NCBI RefSeq assembly: GCF_000214725.1
Contig: NC_015574.1
Location: 880,001 to 944,000, forward strand
DNA: 64,000 nucleotides
DNA from: Methanobacterium paludis
GTDB lineage: Archaea > Methanobacteriota > Methanobacteria > Methanobacteriales > Methanobacteriaceae
Reading direction: 5' to 3'
Shown: positions 31,761 to 40,903 of the stretch, in pieces
How the letters are laid out: each line of letters opens with the position of its first letter
Position numbering within the stretch: the first letter of the stretch is position 1
The notes under the pieces: generated by a model
The model's database searches: none
Told to the model about the DNA's origin: nothing
What the model saw: the letters and a program-made list of their open reading frames with translations, nothing else
Program-made: the position numbers and the translations under genes

Positions 31761-33935
31761 ATGAATTTAACAGACAATGAAATACGGGACATCAACCATT
31801 ACTTGGAAGAAGGAAAGCCATTACCTGAAAAATATAGATTTTTACTTTTCGAAGATAAGAGAGAAGTTGAACTCGTTTGGAACGGTAAGACAAATGAAGT
31901 TTCTAATGTTGTTTTACCGTTTCAAGTCATAGAACAGGTTGATGAACCTCGAGCTGAAGGAATTAAAACCGATAAACAAGTAACTCTTTTTGATAGCAGA
32001 GGAAGACAGCTTGCAGGTTGGACAAACAAGTTAATATGGGGAGATAACAAGTTAATTTTAAGTAGTCTCAAAAATGGCCCTTTACGTGAAGAAATAGAAA
32101 GAAATGGAGGCATAAAGCTCATTTATATTGATCCACCATTTGATGTGGGTGCTGATTTTTCCATGAAGATCGATATAGGTGAAGGAAATTCTTTTACAAA
32201 AGAACCAGGAGTTCTTGAGGAACTTGCCTATCGTGACACTTGGGGAAAGGGCACAGATAGTTTTATTGCAATGATTTATGAGCGTTTGATATTAATGCGA
32301 GATTTACTTGCAGAAGACGGTTCGATTTATGTTCATTGTGATTGGAGAGTTAATAATTTCATTAAATTAATATTAGACGAGATTTTCGATATAGATAATT
32401 TTAGAAATGAGATTATTTGGCATTACCAAACATATCAAGGTCAAGTAAAAAATTATTTCCCCCGAAAACATGATTCAATTTTTTTATATTCCAAATCTAA
32501 AAATCCCATTTTTAAATTGCTGAAAGATGAAAATGTTGAGCAAACGATTGATTTCACTCGTTGGTCAAAATACCTAAATGATAATAATGAGATTACTGGT
32601 GCAAGTTACCCTAAAACAGATTCAAGGTTTAATGGTTATTACAAGAGATTTGTGAAAGAAAACCATAGAAAACCGGGACCTCAAGATGTGATTTTAAAGC
32701 TAGTTGGAAATACAATTGATAGTGTATGGGAAATTAAAGCAGTTGATCCCAAAAATTTAAATGAAAAGGTTGATTATCCTACTCAAAAACCTGAAAAGTT
32801 ACTTGAAAGGATAATCAAAGCATCTTCCAATGAAGGGGACATTATAGCAGATTTTTTTTGTGGTTCTGGAACAACTCTTGCAGCAGCTGAAAAATTAGGC
32901 AGAAAATGGATAGGTTCGGACCTTGGTAAATTTGCTATTCATACAACAAGAAAAAGAATGATTAATGCTCAAAGGGAGCTTAAAAAATCAAGCAAAGATT
33001 ATAGGGCATTTGAAATATTGAACTTGGGAAAATATGAGAGACAACACTACGTGGGTATTAATCATAATTTAAGAGAGGAAGAGCAACAAAAACAGTTAGC
33101 AAAAAAAGAAGAGGAATTTATAAAGCTTATTTTATATGCTTATCGTGCTCATCCTATTGAAGGTTTCAGAACATTTCATGGTAAAAAATCAGCTCATTTA
33201 GTAGCTATTGGACCAGTGAATTTGCCAGTTTCAAGGCTTTTTGTGGATAAAATCATTGGTGAGTGCCTTGAAAAAAGTATAACCAAGGTAGACGTCCTTG
33301 GATTTGAATTTGAAATGGGTCTTTTCCCAAACATACAGGAAGAAGCCAAAGGTAAAGGAATTGATTTAGGTTTAAAATATATTCCACGTGATGTTTTTGA
33401 TAAGAGAGCTGTTGAAAAAGGACAAGTGGTTTTTCATGATGTTGCATACATTGAGGCACGTCCACAAGTAAAAGAAAATGCTGTTGCGGTTGAATTAACT
33501 GATTTTTCTGTTTTTTATAATCAAGGATCAATAGAAGAAGTAGAATCCCGCCTTAAAAAGAATAGTAGTGAAGTTATAGTTCAGAATGGCCAGGTTATAA
33601 AAGTTTACAACAGGGATGGATCTCTAAAACGCAAAAAGCTCACTGAAAAATGGACAGATTGGATCGATTACTGGTCTGTAGATTTTGATTTTGAGAGTAA
33701 GAAAGAGATCATCACAATAATTGACAAAGGTGAAATTAAAGAAAAATGGACTGGAGGTTATATATTTGAAAACGAATGGCAATCATTTAGAACAAGAAAA
33801 AATCGTAATATTGAACTTAAAAGTGTTTTTAAGAAAGTTAAACCAGGTAGGAGAAAGATAGCTGTCAAAGTAGTTGATATATTTGGTAATGATACCATGA
33901 AAATAATCCCAGTTAACATAGGAAGTGGCAAATAA
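31761..33935 (+). CDS. mod: Type III restriction-modification Mod subunit (N6-adenine methyltransferase)
   Basis: The 724-residue protein methylates adenine and sets specificity for the type III system. Motif IV IYIDPPFDVG lies at about residue 125 and motif I ADFFCGSGTTLAAAE at about 366, the beta-class order (catalytic before AdoMet-binding). The region between is the target-recognition part. The C-terminal 300 residues are longer than usual for Mod and include an alpha/beta region (AHLVAIGPVNLPVSRL) that might be an added domain. Its stop overlaps by one base with the ATG of the Res gene (TAATG), giving tight translational coupling. The ribosome site is weak. Confidence 0.92.
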   Translation: MNLTDNEIRDINHYLEEGKPLPEKYRFLLFEDKREVELVWNGKTNEVSNVVLPFQVIEQVDEPRAEGIKTDKQVTLFDSRGRQLAGWTNKLIWGDNKLILSSLKNGPLREEIERNGGIKLIYIDPPFDVGADFSMKIDIGEGNSFTKEPGVLEELAYRDTWGKGTDSFIAMIYERLILMRDLLAEDGSIYVHCDWRVNNFIKLILDEIFDIDNFRNEIIWHYQTYQGQVKNYFPRKHDSIFLYSKSKNPIFKLLKDENVEQTIDFTRWSKYLNDNNEITGASYPKTDSRFNGYYKRFVKENHRKPGPQDVILKLVGNTIDSVWEIKAVDPKNLNEKVDYPTQKPEKLLERIIKASSNEGDIIADFFCGSGTTLAAAEKLGRKWIGSDLGKFAIHTTRKRMINAQRELKKSSKDYRAFEILNLGKYERQHYVGINHNLREEEQQKQLAKKEEEFIKLILYAYRAHPIEGFRTFHGKKSAHLVAIGPVNLPVSRLFVDKIIGECLEKSITKVDVLGFEFEMGLFPNIQEEAKGKGIDLGLKYIPRDVFDKRAVEKGQVVFHDVAYIEARPQVKENAVAVELTDFSVFYNQGSIEEVESRLKKNSSEVIVQNGQVIKVYNRDGSLKRKKLTEKWTDWIDYWSVDFDFESKKEIITIIDKGEIKEKWTGGYIFENEWQSFRTRKNRNIELKSVFKKVKPGRRKIAVKVVDIFGNDTMKIIPVNIGSGK

Positions 33936-36900
33936 TGGCATTACATAAAGATTTCCCTGAATCACCATATGAATTTCTTGATCCTGATAAAAGGTGGTTA
34001 CCTGCCGATGAACATTTTAGGGATCAATTTTACGGGCAATTAATACCTCCGCTTGTCGATAAAATCAGAAGAGAAGTTAAAAAATGGAGAGATTCTGATT
34101 ATAATGGTGCAAGTGATACCAGTAAATCTTTACTTCAGTACTGGTTTGAAACTGAACATTTAATGCATTCAAAGAAGGGTATGATTAATTTCAGATATTA
34201 CTTCGCCCAAAGGGAAGCTGTAGAGACCATAATTTATCTCTATGAAATTGTTAAAGTGGAAGACAAATATGATCTTTTGCGGTTTGATAGTAGTGGAGTA
34301 CTTACGGAGAGTATGTTTGATGAAAGTTGGAGGCGTTTTGTCATTAAAATGGCCACAGGAAGTGGTAAAACAAAGGTTTTGAGTTTAATACTTACCTGGT
34401 CATATTTCCACAGGCTTTATGAAGCAGATTCAACATTGGCAAGGAACTTTCTTGTGATAACACCAAATATAATTGTTTTAGATAGAATCAGATCGGATTT
34501 CGATGGACTTAAAATATTTTTTAATGATCCTGTACTTCCTGAAAATGGGTACAATGGTCATAACTGGCATGATGATTTCCAACTCACTTTACATATCCAA
34601 GACAATGTGAATATGGTTAGGAAAACTGGAAATATATTTTTAACCAATATCCATAGAGTTTTTTCCAGTAACCAGACTTCTCCTTCCATTGAAGATGATA
34701 ATACAATGGATTATTTCCTCGGTGAAAAAGCTGTTGTTTCTACAACAGATTCAAAAGTTGATCTTGGGGTAATTGTCAGGGATATCGATGAATTAATGAT
34801 ATTAAATGATGAAGCTCACCATATTCATGATAAAAATCTGGCATGGTTCAAATCTATTCAAGAGATTCATAATCGTCTTTTACAGAAGGGTAGTAAACTT
34901 TCAATGCAAGTAGATTTCACGGCAACTCCCAAACACTCCAATGGATCTATTTTTGTCCAGACAGTTTCAGATTATCCTTTAGTGGAAGCTATACATCAGC
35001 ATATAGTTAAACTTCCTGTTTTACCTGACAAAGCCAGTAGAAAAAAATTAAGTGTTAAAAAAAGTGCCAAATATTCTGAGAAATATGAAGATTACATTGA
35101 TTTAGGATATCTTGAATGGGAGAAAGTTTATGAAGAACATGCAGAACTTGGTAAAAAAGCTGTCATGTTTGTAATGACTGATGATACTAGAAACTGTGAC
35201 GAAGTAGCCCAATACTTAGAAAATAGATATCCTGACCTTAAAGATTCTGTTTTGGTAATTCACACCAAAAAGAATGGTGAAATATCAGAATCAAGCACGG
35301 GTAAGAAGAAAAAAGAATTAGATGAATTGAGAAAAGCTGCAAATGAAATAGATGATCCTAATAGTAGATATAAAGCAATTGTTTCAGTTTTAGTCCTTAA
35401 GGAAGGATGGGATGTCCGAAATGTAACTACAATTGTAGGTTTAAGGGCCTTTGCATCTAAAGGAAAAATATTGCCAGAACAGACCTTGGGTAGGGGATTA
35501 AGAAGGATGTACAGGGATCCAGAAGCCCAGGAAATGGTTAGTGTCATTGGAACGGATGCTTTCATGGAATTCGTTGAATCTATACAGAAAGAAGGTGTTG
35601 AATTGACTCACAAGCCTATGGGTCATGGAACAAAACCGTTAGCACCACTTGTAATTCAAATAGATAATGATAATCTAAAAAAAGACATCAACGAATTGGA
35701 TATTCAAATACCAATTCTCACACCACGTATTTACAGGGAATACAACAACATTTCAGACCTAAATGTTTCAAGATTTAATACTAAAAAATTAAAAATAAAA
35801 GAGTTCACTGAGGAACAACAGCGTGAAATAGTATTCAGAGATATTCTGTCTAATAAAATTAAACATAAAACCAAACTAGACCGAAATGCAATAGATTACA
35901 GGGGCATTATTGGATACTTTGCACAAGTCATAATGGATGAACTTAAAATATTCAGTGGTTATGATCTCATTTATGGTAAAGTAAAAGAGTTCATAAAATA
36001 CTATCTCTTTTATAAAGAAGTAGATCTTGAGGATCCAAATGTTTTAAGAAATTTATCGGAACTAGAAGCAAGAAAAACCATAACAGAGACTTTTAAGAAA
36101 AAAATAAATGAATTGACAGTCTTAGATCATGGGGAAGCCAAAATAAGGGACTATATAAAAATAAGTGATTGTAGACCGTTTGTTACAAAAGAAAGAGAAT
36201 ATTTAGTCCCTAAAAAAAGTCCATTCAACAGGATAATTGGGGATAGTCTCCTTGAATTAAACTTCGCTAAATTTCTGGAAAAATGTGATGATATAATATC
36301 ATATGTGAAAAATTACTTTGCAGTTCACTTTAAAATTGATTATAAAAACCACAAAGGTGAAATTTCAAATTATTACCCTGATTTTGTGGTTAAACGAAAT
36401 GAAGATGAAATTTATATCATTGAAACCAAAGGGGAAGAAGACCTTGATGATGTGCTAAAATTAAAAAGACTTGAACAATGGTGCAAAGACATAAATGTCC
36501 TGCAATCAAATGTTAAATATGGTTTTGTATATGTTGACGAAGAAAAATTCAGTAAATATGATCTTAAAAGCTTCCAAGAATTATTAGAAGTATTTACTGA
36601 AACTGGCCCACAATTAACTGAAAAAGAGTTTAAAACAGAGTTATCTGAAGAAGATAAAGAGCAAACTAATCTTAATTTCAATAAAGGTGTTCCTTTTGAT
36701 CAGTGGATTGAATCATTACCTTTCCCCTTAGCTTCAATATTGTGGGCTTGTATAACTGATTCAAATAATGAACACAAAGTAAAATATTTGATACATTTCT
36801 TTGAAGCCCTTTCTGAGTTTAACGTTGCTTTAATGGTTAGCGCTTTATCATCAGATAAAGAGTTTTATAAAAGAGAATTCAATCGGTGCAAAAGCCCCGA

Positions 36901-37582
36901 TCCCAGATTTCAGGGTTGGTACCTCAAACCGGCTTTTGGTAATTGGAATTTCTTTGGAAGTTGTCTTGCTAAAAACGTTCGAAGGCTTTTAGAAGATAAT
37001 GATAAATCTAAAAAATGCCTTAAGTTGTTGGGGAACCCTGAAAAAGCTTTTATCAATATGCTTACTAACAAAAAGCTTTATAATATATTAAATCAAGTAG
37101 TAAACTATCGTAATCAGTGGGAAGGGCATGGACCCATAGTCAGTCCTAAAGATTATGAAGAACGTTTGTGTATCTTACGCAATGAGGTTTTAAAAGTTCG
37201 TAAGTTGATATCAAACGCCTATAATAATATTTCTTTAGTTTTACCTGGAGAAACTAGATATGAAAATGGGGTTTTCCATTATAAAGTTAAGAAACTCATG
37301 AGCACAAGGGCACCTTTCAAAAATGAGGAACTCAAAACTCGCACGCCAATGGATTCAACAAAGAAATATTTGATTCATGGGAATGAAGGAACTCCAATTG
37401 AGTTGATTCCACTTTTTGATATTATAGAGAGTCCAGAAATGAAACAAGAAGCCTGTTACTTTTACAATAATTATGATAAAAAAAATGACAGAGTTAGGTT
37501 TGTTTCTTATCATTTCAATAAGGAATCAGAAATATTTTTACCATTTAATGATTTTAAAGTGGTGATCTCTTTGTTAAACTGA
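33935..37582 (+). CDS. res: Type III Res-like helicase-nuclease with extra C-terminal HEPN-like region
   Basis: The 1215-residue Res subunit has Walker A MATGSGKTK (about 141), NDEAHHIHD (about 290), DFTATP, the C-terminal helicase block EGWDVRN...EQTLGRGLRR and a PD-(D/E)XK nuclease with PDFVVK (about 816) and ETKGEED (about 829). It should cut DNA after Mod recognition and ATP-driven motion. Typical Res ends soon after the nuclease, but here about 300 more residues follow. They include a helical stretch with YRNQWEGHGP (about 1058), an R-x5-H arrangement seen in HEPN RNase domains, then a beta-rich end. It is one-base coupled to Mod. The HEPN reading is motif-level only. Confidence 0.9.
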   Translation: MALHKDFPESPYEFLDPDKRWLPADEHFRDQFYGQLIPPLVDKIRREVKKWRDSDYNGASDTSKSLLQYWFETEHLMHSKKGMINFRYYFAQREAVETIIYLYEIVKVEDKYDLLRFDSSGVLTESMFDESWRRFVIKMATGSGKTKVLSLILTWSYFHRLYEADSTLARNFLVITPNIIVLDRIRSDFDGLKIFFNDPVLPENGYNGHNWHDDFQLTLHIQDNVNMVRKTGNIFLTNIHRVFSSNQTSPSIEDDNTMDYFLGEKAVVSTTDSKVDLGVIVRDIDELMILNDEAHHIHDKNLAWFKSIQEIHNRLLQKGSKLSMQVDFTATPKHSNGSIFVQTVSDYPLVEAIHQHIVKLPVLPDKASRKKLSVKKSAKYSEKYEDYIDLGYLEWEKVYEEHAELGKKAVMFVMTDDTRNCDEVAQYLENRYPDLKDSVLVIHTKKNGEISESSTGKKKKELDELRKAANEIDDPNSRYKAIVSVLVLKEGWDVRNVTTIVGLRAFASKGKILPEQTLGRGLRRMYRDPEAQEMVSVIGTDAFMEFVESIQKEGVELTHKPMGHGTKPLAPLVIQIDNDNLKKDINELDIQIPILTPRIYREYNNISDLNVSRFNTKKLKIKEFTEEQQREIVFRDILSNKIKHKTKLDRNAIDYRGIIGYFAQVIMDELKIFSGYDLIYGKVKEFIKYYLFYKEVDLEDPNVLRNLSELEARKTITETFKKKINELTVLDHGEAKIRDYIKISDCRPFVTKEREYLVPKKSPFNRIIGDSLLELNFAKFLEKCDDIISYVKNYFAVHFKIDYKNHKGEISNYYPDFVVKRNEDEIYIIETKGEEDLDDVLKLKRLEQWCKDINVLQSNVKYGFVYVDEEKFSKYDLKSFQELLEVFTETGPQLTEKEFKTELSEEDKEQTNLNFNKGVPFDQWIESLPFPLASILWACITDSNNEHKVKYLIHFFEALSEFNVALMVSALSSDKEFYKREFNRCKSPDPRFQGWYLKPAFGNWNFFGSCLAKNVRRLLEDNDKSKKCLKLLGNPEKAFINMLTNKKLYNILNQVVNYRNQWEGHGPIVSPKDYEERLCILRNEVLKVRKLISNAYNNISLVLPGETRYENGVFHYKVKKLMSTRAPFKNEELKTRTPMDSTKKYLIHGNEGTPIELIPLFDIIESPEMKQEACYFYNNYDKKNDRVRFVSYHFNKESEIFLPFNDFKVVISLLN

Positions 37583-37951
37583 TTTAGATTTAATCTTGAT
37601 AATGAAGGAAGATGAAAATATTTGGTTTTAGTCATCAATACCAATAGAATATGCGGAAAGGATTTACAATGATTATAAATTAATATTTCTATAATCTGTT
37701 TGTTGGAGGGGGTTCTGATAAAACTAAGTTTACTTTCCAAATTTTTTTTAATAAGTTCTTTTATATTACATCATAAATTTATTGGTAAAATTAGATCTGG
37801 TTAATAAATCAGAATTTTTTAAAATTCTTGAAAAAAAACTTCTTTTGAAAATTTGAATTTTATCTGACAGTTTGAAACAACCTAACTTTTTTTAATTAAA
37901 TATAATTAAGAAAAGTTTAAAAAGAATTTTTAGGAATTTTTGAATAGTTAA
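37583..37951. other. AT-rich gap between convergent genes
   Basis: This 369-bp stretch is strongly AT rich. T-tracts occur on both strands (for example around 37740-37750 for the plus-strand Res gene), and they are adequate for archaeal termination. I see no gene or repeat in it. It also marks the change from the AT-rich island to the higher-GC genes beyond 37.95 kb. Confidence 0.5.
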
Positions 37952-40387
37952 TCACGGTTTCTTATCCAAATTCCAATTCACAGCCCCACAGTTACATCTC
38001 ACATTATCTGCCTGCTCTCCCCTACCAGAAACCCTCAGCATCCCATCACACTGGGGGCATTGAAAAACATCAAAAAGATCCTTAAAAGAGTCAACAACAG
38101 GTCGGAAATCTTCCACAGTAAATTCAGCCCAGTTATTGTAATGCACGCTCGTGTTCAAAGCCCACCGTTCCACATTAAGGCGTTCAAACACATCCCTGGA
38201 ATGATCATCAATTTCTTTTAATCTTAAAACTTCGTCACGATTACCCCATGAATTGGCAGCATCTTTAGCCTTTTTTAACAATTCCTTATATTTACTGAGG
38301 GCTGCAGGAATGAAATCTCCCAAACCCCATCTGCCGTTATCCCTGAATATCACCTCAGCCTGCAGAAGGTCGCATGCTGAGCGGAAAAATTCTTCAGATC
38401 CCCTTCTAAGCTCGAAGGCCGCAGAACTCACATCATGGGCTATGAGATCATTTTCTATCCCATCCCATATGTTTCCATGTGAACTCACACTGGGGCCTGT
38501 TTCAATATTCCAGTTGTAAAGCTCCACAACCTGTCTGGTATTTATCACACCTTCGGTTCTGAGCTGGTTGGCCCAGGTCCTGTCATGGGTTGTGATAAAA
38601 AACTGACGCCCCTTGAAGTAACCTGCAAGCAAACGACATATTTCCCTGCGGTGGGGTGCATCCACAGATGTCATCACATCGTCCAGGATAATGATGTCAA
38701 TGTAACCCTCTGTAATATGTTCTGCAAGGGCCAGATAAAGACAGATGCCCATGGTATCCTGATGACCTTCACTGTGGAGTGCATGGGGAGGATTCACTCC
38801 CCTTCCATGGAAATTTACTTTGAAATCCAGTCCTGCACCATCTGAAACAAGGAGGGCATCAAAATTTTCTTCATCCCCGTGGATCTGCCTGTAAAGTTCA
38901 ACAAAACGATCCTTGATTTCGTTGTAAAGATCATCCAAAATGGAGTTTCTGGACTCTAAAAATGAATTTAAAAGAATTTCAGCCTTTTTATAAGCTTCAT
39001 GAGATAATCTTTCCTCTTTATCTGCAGCTTCAAATGCTTTAAGATTATCTTCAAGTCTTGTAAGATTGTCCCAGGCAGTCTGTTCCATGGATGGTTTTGG
39101 GGAATTTATACTGGCTGCAGAATAGATTTTATCTAAAATTTGGGACAGATCATCCGGTGCAAGGAGAACTTCAACCCTTCTGTGGGTAAAATCTGGATTA
39201 AGATATGTTTCACTTTCAATGAGTGAAGAGAATCGTTCCAGATCATCCATCCATACTTCAAGTTTTTCAGATTCATTCTCTAATTCTAAGATCTTCGCTG
39301 ATTTTGTTATTTCTTTCAAATTAACTTTAACATTATCTGCACTTTCTTTTAATTCATTTAAGAGCTCTGTTATTCTGTCAAGATCATGGGCTGCAGCTTC
39401 AAATGTTTTGATCTTATTTTTCAGGTGATCTTTGAGTTTTCCAGGTGCCCATGGAGTATCACACAGGGGACATTTATCAACATCCATTAATTCAAGTCCC
39501 CGACGTGTTAACTTCAAACCATCTACAGCATCTTCAAGATGGGGGTTTGAATATAATTTGGCCTTCAAACCACGTAATTCAAGATCAAAAATGCCTAAAT
39601 CTTCATCTGAAATTATCTTACGAACGTTTTTAATATCTTCACCAAGCAGTTCCGTGTTTATGTTATTATCCCTGATGAAGGCAGGTGCTACTATATCTTC
39701 CTTTAAAATCGATGCGTTTAATTGATTGATGGGTTTTCCACCAAGGATCTTCCTGCTGTTGTTGATGAAAAGTATTATTTTCTCTTCGTTGAATGTTTCA
39801 GACCCAGTTTTGAATATGATGGCGGTTTTAATTGAATTTAATGAACTTGTTGCAGCATCATACTCATTTTTCAGGGCATTTTTAACTTTAACCAGTGCTT
39901 TGCGGGTTTCCTTAACATCTTTGATCTTGAGGAGTGTTTGAATCTGTTTGAATCGGGTGCTTGAGTCTGCATTCACGTAGTTGAGTATTTCACGTCGAGT
40001 TAAAACATGCTGTCCTCTTTTAGCCATTTCCAATGTTGGTTTAATTTTTTTCTTTACAGCTTCATCACAGATCAACGTTCTTTGATGATTGGGTGAGCGT
40101 TTAATTTCAACGGGATCTTCAATTCCAGGTAATTTGACCAGTGCCTTTACAATGGAGTCTTCAGGTGCAGAATCCACATGGGGGCCGTGTTTTTTTAGTG
40201 TAATTCCCCGGGTTCCATTACCCTTCATATGGGATATTTCTCCTGTGAGGAGAAAATCAATTGCATCAACTATGGTAGTTTTACCTGAACCGTTGGGGCC
40301 CAGTATCAGAAAATTCTTGCCATGTGGTTTGATTTGCAGGCTTTTAATACCGCGAAAATTTTTTATTTCCAGTTCCATCAGTTTCAT
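37952..40387 (-). CDS. Rad50-like ATPase with zinc hook, HEPN-like tail and zinc ribbon
   Basis: Walker A LGPNGSGKTT lies at about residue 34 and Walker B IIILDDVMTSVDAPHR near 580, with coiled coil between. At about residue 310 sits CPLCDTPW, a Rad50-type zinc hook. After the ATPase come about 220 residues with a helical segment (RWALNTSVHYNNWAEFT) reminiscent of HEPN-like tails, though the R-to-H spacing of eight is not canonical, and finally a zinc ribbon (CPQCDGML...CNCGAVNW). The overall plan recalls RloC-like ATPases but with a different end. The start ATG at 40387 has AGGGTG six bases before, overlapping the stop of the small gene at 40398-40571. Confidence 0.85.
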   Translation of the reverse strand: MKLMELEIKNFRGIKSLQIKPHGKNFLILGPNGSGKTTIVDAIDFLLTGEISHMKGNGTRGITLKKHGPHVDSAPEDSIVKALVKLPGIEDPVEIKRSPNHQRTLICDEAVKKKIKPTLEMAKRGQHVLTRREILNYVNADSSTRFKQIQTLLKIKDVKETRKALVKVKNALKNEYDAATSSLNSIKTAIIFKTGSETFNEEKIILFINNSRKILGGKPINQLNASILKEDIVAPAFIRDNNINTELLGEDIKNVRKIISDEDLGIFDLELRGLKAKLYSNPHLEDAVDGLKLTRRGLELMDVDKCPLCDTPWAPGKLKDHLKNKIKTFEAAAHDLDRITELLNELKESADNVKVNLKEITKSAKILELENESEKLEVWMDDLERFSSLIESETYLNPDFTHRRVEVLLAPDDLSQILDKIYSAASINSPKPSMEQTAWDNLTRLEDNLKAFEAADKEERLSHEAYKKAEILLNSFLESRNSILDDLYNEIKDRFVELYRQIHGDEENFDALLVSDGAGLDFKVNFHGRGVNPPHALHSEGHQDTMGICLYLALAEHITEGYIDIIILDDVMTSVDAPHRREICRLLAGYFKGRQFFITTHDRTWANQLRTEGVINTRQVVELYNWNIETGPSVSSHGNIWDGIENDLIAHDVSSAAFELRRGSEEFFRSACDLLQAEVIFRDNGRWGLGDFIPAALSKYKELLKKAKDAANSWGNRDEVLRLKEIDDHSRDVFERLNVERWALNTSVHYNNWAEFTVEDFRPVVDSFKDLFDVFQCPQCDGMLRVSGRGEQADNVRCNCGAVNWNLDKKP

Positions 40388-40397
40388 TACTGACACC

Positions 40398-40571
40398 CTA
40401 CTCTTTTAAGGCAGCAATGATACTGTCTGGATTTATTTTGCCCTTTTCCATTATTTTATGGATTTTTTCAACAGTTTCTGGCTTAAATTCTTCCTCTGTC
40501 ATTAAAACTTCCAGAGTTTTCACCCAGATTTCATCCAGAATCGTTATTGGAACTTCTAACTTTTCCCCCAA
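40398..40571 (-). CDS. 57-residue partner of the zinc-hook ATPase
   Basis: The small acidic helical protein (VPITILDEIWVKTLEVL, then FKPETVEKIHKIMEKG) is encoded directly upstream of the ATPase gene, whose ribosome site overlaps this stop. The best start is TTG at 40571, six bases after GGGGGG; a GTG at 40610 would add 13 residues without a ribosome site. I do not recognise a family. Tight coupling suggests a regulator, antitoxin-like inhibitor or structural partner of the ATPase; this is inferred from position. Confidence 0.6.
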   Translation of the reverse strand: MGEKLEVPITILDEIWVKTLEVLMTEEEFKPETVEKIHKIMEKGKINPDSIIAALKE

Positions 40572-40754
40572 AATAATCCCCCCGTTATTATAGAAAGAAT
40601 TAATATTCACACTCTATATCTGATTACTGAGCTTCTTTATTATAAATTTAATTATTTATTCATACTCAGAAAAAAAAGCATTATGAATTAAACCCTTTTA
40701 ATCAAAATATTATATCTGTTCCTGAACTTCTAGGTTTTCCATTTTAAGCGTTTT

Positions 40755-40861
40755 GAGGCTGTCTCATAGTTCAAAATCTGCAAAAAAATAAGGACAAATA
40801 ATGTTTTAAACTCGAAAATAATCAAAATTACGCATGTCAAAAGTAATCATGAGACACCCTC
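40755..40861. mobile_element. MITE-like element, copy 1
   Basis: This 107-bp non-coding element has imperfect terminal inverted repeats, GAGGCTGTCTCAT at the left and ATGAGACACCCTC at the right. A second copy lies at 51697-51802 in the opposite orientation with about 80-85% identity by eye. Short T-runs flank both ends and could be a target duplication. The ends resemble those of IS-type transposons, but no transposase is encoded, so it would have been moved in trans. It lies in the 332-bp gap between the small partner gene and the SF1 helicase gene. Confidence 0.75.
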
Positions 40862-40903
40862 TTTTTTAAAAAAAATTAATCTTGAATTCAACCCTACTTC
40901 AGG

